Positions 17,876 through 26,632 of a DNA stretch of 64,000 bases are shown here, piece by piece. Below the pieces are notes generated by a model, which worked only from the letters and a program-made list of their open reading frames with translations, was not told the origin of the DNA and did no database searches. A program made the translations under genes and the position numbers. Each line of letters begins with the position of its first letter. Within the stretch, counting starts at the first letter, position 1. The DNA is from Pelomonas dachongensis (GTDB lineage Bacteria > Pseudomonadota > Gammaproteobacteria > Burkholderiales > Burkholderiaceae_C). The DNA lies in contig NZ_JBIGHY010000010.1 in NCBI RefSeq assembly GCF_043555865.1, positions 124,001-188,000 on the forward strand, read 5' to 3'.

Positions 17876-18594
17876 CAGCCCTTCTTGGCCGCGGTCTTCT
17901 TCGCTGGCGCCTTCTTGGCGACGACCTTTTTGGCCGCCGTCTTCGCGGGCGCTGCGGCCTTGCGGGCAGGCGCGGCCTTCGGCGCGGGGGCCGCCTTGGC
18001 CGCCGTCTTCTTGGCCGCCGGCTTGGCCGCGCCGACCTTGATGGTTTTGGCGGCAGGCGTCTTGCTGCCCACCACGCGGCTCACGCCCTTCTTGGCGGGC
18101 GCGGCCTTCTTGGCAGCCGGCGCCGCAGCCTTCTTGGCGGGGGCCTTCTTGCCACCCACAGGGCCCAGCTCCTGCACAGGCTTCTTCTTGGATGCCTTGG
18201 CAGGCTTCGCGGACGCATCCTCGGAAGCCTTGACCAGCCGCGTCTCGCCGTCGCTCACCTTGAGCTTGACGGGCTTGCCGCCCCAGATCTCTTCGAGGTG
18301 GTAGTAGTCGCGGATGGCCGGCTGCATCACGTGCACGACGGCCGCGCCGCAGTCCACGATGATCCATTCGCCGTTGTCCTCGCCCTCGGTGCGCATGACC
18401 TGCAGGCCGCGGCCCTTGACCGTCTCACGCACGCTGGAGGCCAGGGCCTTGGTCTGCCGGTTGCTGGTGCCGGAGGCGATGATGACGCGCTCGAACAGCG
18501 GCGACAGATGCTCGGTGTTGAACACGACGATGTTCTGGGCCTTGACGTCCTCGAGTCCATCGACGATGGCTCGTTGCAGCTTGCGAATGTCCAT
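17875..18594 (-). CDS. rsfS: Ribosomal silencing factor RsfS with long A/K/P-rich tail
   Basis: A 239-aa protein. Residues 1-115 form the RsfS/Iojap domain that binds uL14 and blocks subunit joining during starvation (MDIRKLQRAIVDGLEDVKAQ, NGEWIIVDCGAAVVHVMQ, YHLEEIWGGK). Residues about 125-239 are a low-complexity tail of Ala, Lys and Pro, with repeats such as KKAAPAKK and AKKTAAKK, like a histone-H1 tail. The domain alone is the usual family length, so the tail doubles the protein. It may bind rRNA or DNA non-specifically. It overlaps rlmH by one base and sits directly after nadD. Confidence 0.95.
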   Translation of the reverse strand: MDIRKLQRAIVDGLEDVKAQNIVVFNTEHLSPLFERVIIASGTSNRQTKALASSVRETVKGRGLQVMRTEGEDNGEWIIVDCGAAVVHVMQPAIRDYYHLEEIWGGKPVKLKVSDGETRLVKASEDASAKPAKASKKKPVQELGPVGGKKAPAKKAAAPAAKKAAPAKKGVSRVVGSKTPAAKTIKVGAAKPAAKKTAAKAAPAPKAAPARKAAAPAKTAAKKVVAKKAPAKKTAAKKG

Positions 18595-19182
18595 TCAGGG
18601 CTTCTTCTCGTATAGGCGGTGCGAGGCAATATAGCTCGCGACCGCGGCGCCCACCAAGGGGCTGATGTCGCCGCCGCGCGCGATGGCCTCGCGCACGGCG
18701 GTCGATGAAATGGGGGTGTTCGGCAGGTCCAGCACCTGCAGTCGGTGCGATGGCATGCCGGGCGGCGTGACGACGGCCTCGCCCGCACGCGGCACGACCA
18801 CCAGCGTCGCCAGCTCGGTGACGACCTCCGCACGGTACCAGCTGGGCAGCCGCGAGTACTGGTCCTGGCCGATGAGGAACATCAGCTCGGCACCCGTGTA
18901 CTGCTGCGCGAATTCTCGCAGCGTATCGGCCGTGAAGCTGGGGCCCCGGCGGTGCAGCTCGCGGTCGTCGATGAGGAAACGCGATTCGCCAGCCGTCAGG
19001 CACTTCAGCATCTGCACGCGATGCACCCCGGCGGCCATGATCTGGTCGGGCTTCTGCCACTGGCGGCCGGCCGGCAGCCACAGCAGGCGATCGGGCGCCA
19101 ACGCGTCGAGCGCAAAGCGGGCAAAGGCCAGGTGGCCCAGGTGAGGCGGGTCGAAGCTGCCGCCGAAAAGGGCCAACTTCAT
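18595..19182 (-). CDS. nadD: Nicotinate-nucleotide adenylyltransferase
   Basis: A 195-aa enzyme of NAD synthesis, converting NaMN plus ATP to deamido-NAD. The nucleotidyltransferase signature FGGSFDPPHLGHL lies at residues 6-18 and the second motif ISSTAVREA near the C-terminus. The start at 19182 overlaps the hemF stop by 4 nt; the upstream open frame lies inside hemF. The last residue codon abuts rsfS. Confidence 0.97.
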   Translation of the reverse strand: MKLALFGGSFDPPHLGHLAFARFALDALAPDRLLWLPAGRQWQKPDQIMAAGVHRVQMLKCLTAGESRFLIDDRELHRRGPSFTADTLREFAQQYTGAELMFLIGQDQYSRLPSWYRAEVVTELATLVVVPRAGEAVVTPPGMPSHRLQVLDLPNTPISSTAVREAIARGGDISPLVGAAVASYIASHRLYEKKP

Positions 19183-20126
19183 AGCCAGAGGGCGGTCGGG
19201 GTTTCGTCGGCCCAGTCGCGCGGGCGCAGGAAGTCGGTGTACAGGCGCGCCTCGGGCGTGCCCGGGTCGGGCGCCCAGTCGTAGCGCCACTTCACCTGCG
19301 GCGGCATGGACATCAGGATGGATTCCGTCCGACCGCCGGACTGCAACCCGAACAGTGTTCCACGGTCCCACACGAGGTTGAACTCGACATAGCGACCACG
19401 CCGGTAGGACTGGAAGTCGCGCTCGCGCTCTCCATAGGCATAGCCGTGGCGGCGCTCGACGATGGGCAGGTAGGCGCCCAGGAAGGCATCGCCGACCGCG
19501 CGGATCAGCCCGAAGCCGGCGTCGAAGCCACCGGAACCTTCAGGGACAGCAAAGTCGTCGAAGAAGATGCCGCCGATGCCGCGCGGCTCGTTGCGGTGCT
19601 TCAGGAAGAAGTAGTCGTCGCACCACGTCTTGAACTTCGGGTACAGCTGCGCGTCCTGCACGTCCAGCGCACTGCGGCAGGTGCGGTGGAAGTGCTGCGC
19701 GTCGCGCTCGTAGCCGTAGAACGGCGTGAGGTCCATGCCACCGCCGAACCAGGTCACCGCCGGCGCGCCGGCTGGCAGCGCAGCGAACATGCGCACGTTC
19801 ATATGCACGGTCGGCACGAAGGGGTTCTGCGGGTGGATGACCAGCGAGACGCCCATGGCCTCGAACGGCGCGCCGGCCAGTTCGGGGCGGTGCTGTGTGG
19901 CCGACGGCGGCAGCACGCGGCCCTTCACGTGCGAGAAGTTGACGCCACCGCGCTCAAACACCGCGCCGCCTTCGATGAGGCGCGACAGGCCGTCGCCCTC
20001 CAGCCGGCCGCCGGGTTCGCGGGTCCAGCCGTCGCTGATGAAGGCATTGCCGTCGACCCCCTCCAGCGCGCTGACGATGCGCTGTTGAAGGTCCAGCAGA
20101 TAGTCACGGACGGCTTGGCTGTTCAT
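19179..20126 (-). CDS. hemF: Oxygen-dependent coproporphyrinogen III oxidase
   Basis: A 315-aa cytosolic enzyme that oxidatively decarboxylates coproporphyrinogen III to protoporphyrinogen IX in haem synthesis. Characteristic blocks include WFGGGMDLTPFYGYERDAQH, EPRGIGGIFFDD and RGRYVEFNLVWDRGTLFGL. It has full family length. The start overlaps the preceding acyltransferase stop by 4 nt (ATGA), so it is translated from the same operon. Confidence 0.98.
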   Translation of the reverse strand: MNSQAVRDYLLDLQQRIVSALEGVDGNAFISDGWTREPGGRLEGDGLSRLIEGGAVFERGGVNFSHVKGRVLPPSATQHRPELAGAPFEAMGVSLVIHPQNPFVPTVHMNVRMFAALPAGAPAVTWFGGGMDLTPFYGYERDAQHFHRTCRSALDVQDAQLYPKFKTWCDDYFFLKHRNEPRGIGGIFFDDFAVPEGSGGFDAGFGLIRAVGDAFLGAYLPIVERRHGYAYGERERDFQSYRRGRYVEFNLVWDRGTLFGLQSGGRTESILMSMPPQVKWRYDWAPDPGTPEARLYTDFLRPRDWADETPTALWL

Positions 20127-20743
20127 GGGCGAGGTTGGATGGGGCTGGCCAGCGCCGGCTTGCAGCCGACGCGATGACCCAGGTAATCGGCAAACGCGGC
20201 GAAATCGGCCTCCACGTTACCCGTCAATCGAACGAAGCGGGTCAACGAGACGACGCGCTGTTGAAAGTCAAAGTAGCACAGGCCCACCGGCACGCCGGCC
20301 TGCACGGCCACCTGATAGGCACCCGTGCGCCAGCCGCTGGCCCGCGAGCGCGTGCCCTCGGGGGCGACGGCCAGCCAGAAGCGCTCGCCGCGCGCGGCGG
20401 CCTCGCGCATCTGCGCTACCGTGTCGGCGACGATGCCGTGGCGGCTGTTGCGGTCCACCGCCACCCCACCGATCCCGCGCGCCCAGCGGCCCAGCAGCGG
20501 CACCTTGAACAGGCTGTCCTTGCCCCAGAAGCGCAACTGGAGTCCGAGCGCCCACTTAGCCAGCACGCCGATGACGAAATCCCAGTTGGACGTGTGCGGA
20601 TAGACCAGGATGACGCCCTGCTCCGCCGGCACGCCAGGTGCGTCCACCGTCCAGCCGAACAGACCCAGCAAGCCGCGCGCCAACCCCGAGGGGCGGCCGT
20701 GCGGTTGCAGCGGTCCGCTCAGGACGGCGGGTTGCAACGTCAA
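20123..20743 (-). CDS. 1-acyl-sn-glycerol-3-phosphate acyltransferase-like protein
   Basis: A 206-aa PlsC-superfamily protein. The HX4D catalytic motif is HTSNWD and the second motif is APEGTRSR, with substrate-pocket block VDRNSRHG between them. It is related to the protein at 41183-41773. The start appears to be TTG at 20743, overlapping the purD stop; no ATG is available before the conserved region, so the exact start is uncertain. The likely role is phospholipid or lipid acyl transfer at the inner membrane; the specific substrate is unknown. Confidence 0.8.
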   Translation of the reverse strand: MTLQPAVLSGPLQPHGRPSGLARGLLGLFGWTVDAPGVPAEQGVILVYPHTSNWDFVIGVLAKWALGLQLRFWGKDSLFKVPLLGRWARGIGGVAVDRNSRHGIVADTVAQMREAAARGERFWLAVAPEGTRSRASGWRTGAYQVAVQAGVPVGLCYFDFQQRVVSLTRFVRLTGNVEADFAAFADYLGHRVGCKPALASPIQPRP

Positions 20744-22026
20744 CGCTTGATGGCCCGGTGGCCGATGTCCGACCGGTACTGCCGGCCGGCGAACTGGATG
20801 CCGGCCGCGAGCTCATAGGCCGCCTGCGCGGCGGTGCGGGCGGACTCGCCCAACGCCGTCACGCACAGCACGCGGCCGCCGCTGGTCACCAGCTTGCCGT
20901 CGACCTCGGCGGTGCCGGCATGAAACACCATGGCCTCGGCCTCGTCGGCCGGCAGGCCCGTGATCGCGTCGCCCTTGCGCGGATTCAGCGGGTAGCCCTC
21001 GGCCGCGAGCACCACGCCCAGCGCGACGCGGCGGTCCCACTGCAGCTCGACCTGATCCAGCGTGCCGTCGGTGGCGTCCATCAACAGCTCGAACAGATCG
21101 CTCTTGAGCCGCATCATGATGGGCTGGGTCTCGGGGTCGCCCATGCGGGTGTTGAACTCGACGGTGCGCGGCTGGCCGTGCTCGTCGATCATCAGGCCGG
21201 CATACAGAAAGCCGGTGAACGGATGGCCGTCCTTGGCCATGCCGGCGATGGTCGGCTGGATGATCTCGTGCATGACCTTGGCGTGCACATTGGGCGTGAC
21301 GACCGGCGCGGGCGAATAGGCGCCCATGCCGCCGGTGTTGGGGCCTTCGTCGCCGTCCAGCAGGCGCTTGTGGTCCTGGCTGGTGGCCAGCGACACGACA
21401 TGCTTGCCGTCGCAGACGACGATGAAGCTGGCCTCCTCGCCGGCGAGGAAGTCCTCGATGACCACGCGCGCGCCGCCGTCGTTGTGCACGACGCCCAGCT
21501 TGTTGTCTTCCAGGATCCAGCTGATCGCCTCGTGGGCCTCCGCCAGCGTCGTCGCGACGACGACGCCCTTGCCGGCTGCCAGGCCGTCGGCCTTGATGAC
21601 GATGGGCGCGCCACGGCCGTCCACGTAGGCGTGGGCGGCGGCCGGGTCGCAGAAGGTCTCGTAGGCCGCCGTCGGGATGCCGTGGCGCTTCATGAAGTCC
21701 TTGGCGAAAGCCTTGGACGACTCCAGCTGCGCTGCCGCCTTGGTGGGGCCGAAGATGCGCAGGCCGCGCGCACGGAACTCGTCCACGACGCCGGCTGCCA
21801 GTGCGGCCTCGGGGCCCACGACGGTCAGCGTGATCTTCTGTTCGACCGCGAAGTCGGCCAGCGCCTTCGCATCGGTGGCGGCGATGTCCACGTTCTGCAG
21901 CCGCTCGTCGCGCGCCGTGCCGCCGTTGCCGGGCGCCACAAACACCTGGCTCACACGCTCGCCCTGGAGCAGCTTCCAGCCCAGCGCGTGCTCACGGCCA
22001 CCGTTGCCGATAACAAGAACTTTCAT
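20740..22026 (-). CDS. purD: Phosphoribosylamine-glycine ligase (GAR synthetase)
   Basis: A 428-aa ATP-grasp enzyme joining 5-phosphoribosylamine and glycine in purine synthesis. It starts MKVLVIGNGGREHALGWKL. It has the ATP-grasp segment VIKADGLAAGKGVVVA and the C-terminal GDPETQPIMMRL metal-binding region. It has full length. It lies 3 nt downstream of yebC and overlaps the acyltransferase start. Confidence 0.98.
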   Translation of the reverse strand: MKVLVIGNGGREHALGWKLLQGERVSQVFVAPGNGGTARDERLQNVDIAATDAKALADFAVEQKITLTVVGPEAALAAGVVDEFRARGLRIFGPTKAAAQLESSKAFAKDFMKRHGIPTAAYETFCDPAAAHAYVDGRGAPIVIKADGLAAGKGVVVATTLAEAHEAISWILEDNKLGVVHNDGGARVVIEDFLAGEEASFIVVCDGKHVVSLATSQDHKRLLDGDEGPNTGGMGAYSPAPVVTPNVHAKVMHEIIQPTIAGMAKDGHPFTGFLYAGLMIDEHGQPRTVEFNTRMGDPETQPIMMRLKSDLFELLMDATDGTLDQVELQWDRRVALGVVLAAEGYPLNPRKGDAITGLPADEAEAMVFHAGTAEVDGKLVTSGGRVLCVTALGESARTAAQAAYELAAGIQFAGRQYRSDIGHRAIKR

Positions 22027-22029
22027 CGT

Positions 22030-22752
22030 TCAGCCCAGTTCGGCGTTGTGATAGACGGCCTGCGTATCGTCGAGGTCCTCGATGACGTCCAGCAGCTTTT
22101 GCATGCGCTCGGCGTCCTCGCCGGTCAGCGCGATCGTGTTCTCGGGGCGCATAGTCACTTCCGACAGCTCGGCCACCAGGCCGGCGGCTTCCAGCGCGGC
22201 CTTGACGGCCTCATAGTCGGCGGGCGAGGTCAACACCTCGATGGCACCGTCGTCGCCGGTGATGACGTCCTCGGCACCGGCCTCCAGTGCCACTTCCATG
22301 ACCTTGTCTTCCGACGTGCCGGGCGCAAACAGCAGCTGGCCGACGTGCTTGAACTGGAAGGCCACGGAGCCGTCCGTGCCCATGTTGCCGCCGTACTTGC
22401 TGAACGCGTGGCGCACCTCGGCCACGGTGCGGACGCGGTTGTCCGTCATCGTGTCGATCATGATGGCCGCGCCGCCGATGCCGTAGCCCTCGTAACGGAT
22501 TTCCTCGTAGGTCAGGCCGTCGATGTTGCCGCTGGCCTTGTCGATGTTGTACTTGATGCGGTCGGCCGGCATGTTGGCCGCCTTGGCCTGCGCCACGGCC
22601 AACCGCAGGCGCGGGTTGTCCTTGATGTCGGGCCCACCCTGGCGGGCCGCGACCGTGATTTCACGGATGATCCGCGTCCAGATTTTGCCGCGCTTCTCGT
22701 CCTGGCGGCCTTTGCGGTGTTGGATGTTGGCCCATTTGGAATGTCCGGCCAT
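22030..22752 (-). CDS. yebC: YebC/PmpR-family transcriptional regulator / translation factor
   Basis: A 240-aa protein of the DUF28 family. The N-terminus MAGHSKWANIQHRKGRQDEK is nearly invariant in the family. YebC proteins were annotated as DNA-binding regulators, and members have more recently been linked to translation through difficult sequences. It is the first gene of the minus-strand run yebC-purD-acyltransferase-hemF-nadD. A 77-bp gap separates it from the divergent ATPase gene. Confidence 0.96.
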   Translation of the reverse strand: MAGHSKWANIQHRKGRQDEKRGKIWTRIIREITVAARQGGPDIKDNPRLRLAVAQAKAANMPADRIKYNIDKASGNIDGLTYEEIRYEGYGIGGAAIMIDTMTDNRVRTVAEVRHAFSKYGGNMGTDGSVAFQFKHVGQLLFAPGTSEDKVMEVALEAGAEDVITGDDGAIEVLTSPADYEAVKAALEAAGLVAELSEVTMRPENTIALTGEDAERMQKLLDVIEDLDDTQAVYHNAELG

Positions 22753-22829
22753 AAGGTGTGGCTCCCGGCGGCTGGCAGTGCAGCGCCTGATTTATCGTTG
22801 GCAGAAGCGCGATTTTAGAGGACCCGCCC

Positions 22830-24386
22830 ATGACTGACCCCATCCTGCTGGCCCGCCATGCCGAGACCGAGTGCCTGCTGCTGCCGGCGCTGGCCAATCG
22901 CCACGGCCTGATCACCGGCGCCACCGGCACCGGCAAGACCATCAGCCTGCAGAAGCTGGCCGAGAGCTTCAGCAAGCTCGGCGTGCCCGTTTTCATGGCC
23001 GACGTGAAGGGCGACCTGACCGGCATCAGTCAGGCCGGCAACCCCAGCGAGAAGCTGCTGGCCGTGCTGAAGGACCGGGGCATAGCGCCGCCGGAGAAGC
23101 TGGCCTGCCCCACCACGCTATGGGACGTGTTCGGCGAGCAGGGCCACCCGGTGCGCGCGACGGTGTCGGACATGGGCCCGCTGCTGCTGGCGCGCATGCT
23201 GGCGCTGAACGAGACGCAGGCTGGCGTGCTGCAGATGGTGTTCAAGATCGCCGACGACAACGGCCTGTTGCTGCTGGACCTGAAGGACCTACGCGCGATG
23301 CTGCAGCACGTGGGCGACAACGCGAGTCAGTTCACGACGCAGTACGGCAACGTATCGGCCGCCAGCGTGGGCGCCATCCAGCGAGGCCTGCTGCAGATCG
23401 AGGCGCAGGGCGGCGACAAGTTCTTCGGCGAGCCGATGCTCAACATCGCCGACTTCATGCAGACGGACCAGGGCCTCGGCGTCATCAACATCCTGGCAGC
23501 GGACAAGCTGATGAACGCGCCGCGCCTGTACGCAACGTTCCTGCTGTGGATGCTGAGCGAGCTGTTCGAGACGCTGCCCGAGGTGGGCGACCTGGACAAA
23601 CCCAAGCTGGTGTTCTTCTTCGACGAGGCCCACCTACTGTTCAAGGATGCGCCGGATGCGCTGGTCGAGCGCATCGAGCTGGTCGTGCGGCTGGTGCGCT
23701 CCAAGGGCGTGGGCGTGTACTTCGTGACACAGAACCCGCTGGACATCCCCGACACCGTGCTGGGCCAGCTTGGCAACCGCGTGCAGCATGCGCTGCGCGC
23801 CTTCACGCCACGCGACCAGAAAGCCGTCAAAAGTGCGGCCGACACCATGCGCGCCAAGCCCGGGCTGGACATCGCGGCCGCGATCACCGAGCTGGGCGTC
23901 GGCGAGGCCCTGGTCAGCCTGCTCGATGAGAAAGGCCGGCCCAGCATCACGGAGCGCGTGTTCGTGCTGCCGCCGGGCAGCCAGATCGGCCCCATCAATC
24001 CGCAGCAGCGCCAGCAGCTCATCGCAACCTCGCTGGTGGCCGGCGTCTACGAGAAGCAGCTGGATCGCGAGTCAGCCTACGAGAAGCTGGTCGGCAAGCC
24101 GGCCGCCGCCGCGCCGCAGGGGGGCGGCATGGCGGCCGAAGCGGGCAGCGTCTTCAAGGGCGGTCAGCAACCCGCACCCGCGCCGGCCGAAGCCGGCGGC
24201 GGCCTGATGGACAGCCTGAAGGACGTGCTGTTCGGCACCACCGGCCCGCGTGGCGGGCGCCACCCCGGCCTGGCCGAGAAGGCCGCGCAGTCGGCCGTGC
24301 GCAGCATGGGCTCGGCCGTGGGCCGCGAGATCATCCGCGGCGTGCTGGGCAGCATCCTGGGCGGCGGTGGCAGCCGCCGGCGCTGA
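22830..24386 (+). CDS. HerA/DUF853-family ATPase
   Basis: A 518-aa helicase-like ATPase. Walker A is GATGTGKTISLQKLAE (about residues 30-45) and Walker B is LVFFFDEAHLLF. An arginine-rich and sensor region (FVTQNPLDIPDTVLGQLGNR) follows. The Gly/Ala/Pro-rich C-terminal region ends in GGGGSRRR. DUF853 proteins are relatives of HerA/FtsK DNA-pumping ATPases; their function is poorly defined. The gene is monocistronic and divergent from yebC. Confidence 0.88.
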   Translation: MTDPILLARHAETECLLLPALANRHGLITGATGTGKTISLQKLAESFSKLGVPVFMADVKGDLTGISQAGNPSEKLLAVLKDRGIAPPEKLACPTTLWDVFGEQGHPVRATVSDMGPLLLARMLALNETQAGVLQMVFKIADDNGLLLLDLKDLRAMLQHVGDNASQFTTQYGNVSAASVGAIQRGLLQIEAQGGDKFFGEPMLNIADFMQTDQGLGVINILAADKLMNAPRLYATFLLWMLSELFETLPEVGDLDKPKLVFFFDEAHLLFKDAPDALVERIELVVRLVRSKGVGVYFVTQNPLDIPDTVLGQLGNRVQHALRAFTPRDQKAVKSAADTMRAKPGLDIAAAITELGVGEALVSLLDEKGRPSITERVFVLPPGSQIGPINPQQRQQLIATSLVAGVYEKQLDRESAYEKLVGKPAAAAPQGGGMAAEAGSVFKGGQQPAPAPAEAGGGLMDSLKDVLFGTTGPRGGRHPGLAEKAAQSAVRSMGSAVGREIIRGVLGSILGGGGSRRR

Positions 24387-24467
24387 GCCGCGCGGGCTTC
24401 GCGCCGCCCGGCGTCCGCTCGTCGCAGGCCGCTGGCGCCGGGGCGTGCGCCTGCCGATGCTGCGCGC

Positions 24468-25532
24468 ATGAACGCTCCCCCCTCTCGCCGGGAATGGCCG
24501 ACCTATGTCGGCGGCACGGTCGCCATCTGCGTCGTCGTGGGCCTGCTGAACTACCTGCTGCGCGGCGGGCAGTTCTGGCACGGCATGCTGTATTCGTTCA
24601 CCGTCGGGGTGCAGATCTCGGCCTGTATCTCGCTGCTGACCTACGGCCTGTCCGCGCTGCTGCGGCGTCGGCAGGGTGACACGGCAGAGCTGCGCCATGG
24701 CTGGGTCGGCTGGGGCTGGCTGATGCCCTGCATCGTGGTCGGCACGCTGGCGGGCTACAGCGGCGGCCTGTGGCTGGGTGACCTGATCACCGGCGGACGC
24801 CATTTCACCTCCTGGCAGAGCGCCGACCGCCGCCTGGCGCTGTCCGTCGCGTTCACGCTGCTGGTGTCAGTGCTGGCCACCTGGTGGTTCTTCTCGCTGT
24901 ACAAGATCAACCGTTCGCGCATCGAGCGCGTCCAGGCCGAGCGCCAAGCGGCGGAAGCGCGGCTGGCGCTGCTGCAAAGCCAGCTGGAGCCGCACATGCT
25001 GTTCAACACGCTGGCCCACCTGCGCGTGCTGATCAAGCTGCGGCCGGACGAGGCGCAGCAGATGCTGGACCGCCTCATCGAATACCTGCGCGCCACGCTG
25101 CAGGCCAGCCGCGCCACCGAGCATGCGCTGGCCGACGAGTTCGAGCGGCTGTCCGACTACCTCGCGCTGATGCAGCTGCGCATGGGCGAGCGGCTGCACG
25201 TGCGGCTGGACCTGCCGCCCGACCTGGCCGCCCTCGCCATCCCGCCGCTGCTGCTGCAGCCGTTGGTGGAGAACGCCATCAAGCACGGACTCGAGCCACA
25301 TGTGGACGGCGGCGAGCTGCGCGTGTCGGCGGCGCGCGACGGCGCGCGGCTGGTGCTGGAAGTCGCCGACAACGGGGCCGGACTGACCCAGGCGACCGGA
25401 CTGCCCGGCGCCGGCTTTGGGCTGGACCAGGTGCGCGAGCGCCTCGCCCAGCGCTATGGCAACGCTGCCCGCTTCACGCTCCAGCCGCAGCCCGGCGGTG
25501 GCAGCCTGGCCCGCATCGAGATTGCGTCATGA
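24468..25532 (+). CDS. Sensor histidine kinase, LytS/YehU type
   Basis: A 354-aa membrane kinase with about four transmembrane segments in residues 15-145 and a short coiled linker (RSRIERVQAERQAAEARLAL). The His_kinase domain has phosphoacceptor block QLEPHMLFNTLAHL, and the HATPase domain has LLLQPLVENAIKHGLEP and DNGAGL. There is no periplasmic sensor domain; signals may be sensed in the membrane. It is coupled to the LytTR regulator gene (4-nt overlap). Confidence 0.93.
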   Translation: MNAPPSRREWPTYVGGTVAICVVVGLLNYLLRGGQFWHGMLYSFTVGVQISACISLLTYGLSALLRRRQGDTAELRHGWVGWGWLMPCIVVGTLAGYSGGLWLGDLITGGRHFTSWQSADRRLALSVAFTLLVSVLATWWFFSLYKINRSRIERVQAERQAAEARLALLQSQLEPHMLFNTLAHLRVLIKLRPDEAQQMLDRLIEYLRATLQASRATEHALADEFERLSDYLALMQLRMGERLHVRLDLPPDLAALAIPPLLLQPLVENAIKHGLEPHVDGGELRVSAARDGARLVLEVADNGAGLTQATGLPGAGFGLDQVRERLAQRYGNAARFTLQPQPGGGSLARIEIAS

Positions 25533-26308
25533 CCCCCACCGCCCTCATCGCCGAAGACGAACCGCTGCTGGCCGACAACCTGCGCATGGAGCTGGCCACC
25601 GCCTGGCCCGCGTTGCAGGTCGTAGCGCAGGCCGGCAACGGCACTGCGGCCGTGGCGCTGGCGCTGCAGCACCGGCCGCGGGTCTGCTTCCTGGACATCC
25701 GCATGCCCGGCATGACCGGGCTGGAGGCCGCGCAGGCCATCACCGAGGACTGGGCGGACGACGCGGGCGCCCTGCCCCTGTTCGTCTTCGTGACCGCCTA
25801 CGACCAGTACGCGCTGCAAGCCTTCGACGCCGCCGCGGCCGACTACCTGCTCAAGCCCGTCACGCCCGCGCGGCTGGTGCAGTGCGTGCAGCGGCTGCAG
25901 GCGCGTCTGGCCCAGCCCGCAGAGCAGGACGCCACGCTGGCTTCGCTGCGACAGTTGCTCGCTCAGGCCGTCACGCCGGTGCCGCGGCTGCGCCACCTGC
26001 AGGCGGCCGTCGGCGACGCTGTCGAGCTGGTGCCGGTGGACGACATCGTCTACCTGGAGGCCGCCGACAAGTACGTGCGCGCCGTGACGGCCGAGCGCGA
26101 CTACTGGGTGCGCGTGTCGCTGCGCGAGCTGCTGCCGCAGCTGGACGCCGAACGCTTCTGGCAGGTGCACCGCGCCACCGTCGTCCACATCGACGCCGTG
26201 GCCCGCGCGCAGCGGCAGGAAAACGGCACCGTGCTGCTGGTGCTGCGCCAGCGGCCAGAGACGCTGACAGTCAGCCGCGTGCACGCCACTCGTTTCAAGG
26301 CGCTGTAA
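25529..26308 (+). CDS. LytTR-family response regulator
   Basis: A 259-aa regulator. The receiver domain (1-120) has acidic pocket E9-D10 and phosphoacceptor D56 (CFLDIRMPGMTG), with a conserved lysine in LLKPV. The C-terminal LytTR DNA-binding domain (about 160-258) includes DDIVYLEAADKYVR and FWQVHRATVVHIDAV. It partners the kinase just upstream. LytTR targets in the window are not obvious. Confidence 0.94.
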   Translation: MTPTALIAEDEPLLADNLRMELATAWPALQVVAQAGNGTAAVALALQHRPRVCFLDIRMPGMTGLEAAQAITEDWADDAGALPLFVFVTAYDQYALQAFDAAAADYLLKPVTPARLVQCVQRLQARLAQPAEQDATLASLRQLLAQAVTPVPRLRHLQAAVGDAVELVPVDDIVYLEAADKYVRAVTAERDYWVRVSLRELLPQLDAERFWQVHRATVVHIDAVARAQRQENGTVLLVLRQRPETLTVSRVHATRFKAL

Positions 26309-26331
26309 CGGCACGGTAGATGGCGCGCCGC

Positions 26332-26353
26332 GAAAACCGTATAAACGGTTTTC
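26332..26353. promoter_or_regulatory. AT-rich inverted repeat upstream of the small RHH-like gene
   Basis: GAAAACCGT (26332-26340) and ACGGTTTTC (26345-26353) form a 9/9 inverted repeat around ATAA, ending 6 nt before the ATG at 26360. It is much more AT-rich than its surroundings. It may be an operator for the RHH-like protein or a terminator for the LytTR gene; there is no T tract beyond the stem itself. Confidence 0.6.
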
Positions 26354-26359
26354 ATCGTT

Positions 26360-26632
26360 ATGCCCCATACCCGCAAGCCCCCGCCCCCGCCCGCTCGCGC
26401 CCAGCTCGTGCGCGACGGCTTCACCATGCCCGAGGCGGACTACGCGCTGCTGAAGGAGTTGAAGAACCGGCTGCATGGCGTCCAGCGGGAGGCCAAGAAG
26501 AGCGAGCTGCTGCGTGCCGGCTTGCAGGCACTGGCGCGGCTGGAACCCGCTGCCCTCGCGGCGGCTCTGGACCGGCTTGAGCCGGTGAAGACGGGCCGCC
26601 CGCGAAAGTCCGGCGAGGAGAAGAAGACATGA
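26360..26632 (+). CDS. Small ribbon-helix-helix-like protein
   Basis: A 90-aa basic protein. A Pro-rich N-terminus is followed by a strand-helix-helix pattern: GFTMPEADYALL, then KELKNRLHGVQREAKKSELL, then RAGLQALARL. This resembles ribbon-helix-helix DNA-binding proteins, where KKSELLRAGL would be the second helix. The lysine-rich C-terminal tail ends in GEEKKT. It overlaps the following membrane-protein gene by 4 nt, and a palindrome abuts its start. No named family is recognised with certainty. Confidence 0.6.
   Translation: MPHTRKPPPPPARAQLVRDGFTMPEADYALLKELKNRLHGVQREAKKSELLRAGLQALARLEPAALAAALDRLEPVKTGRPRKSGEEKKT

Noticed and set aside
20638..22818. 726-aa plus-strand open frame
   Set aside because: Antisense to purD and yebC, which are both complete and highly conserved.
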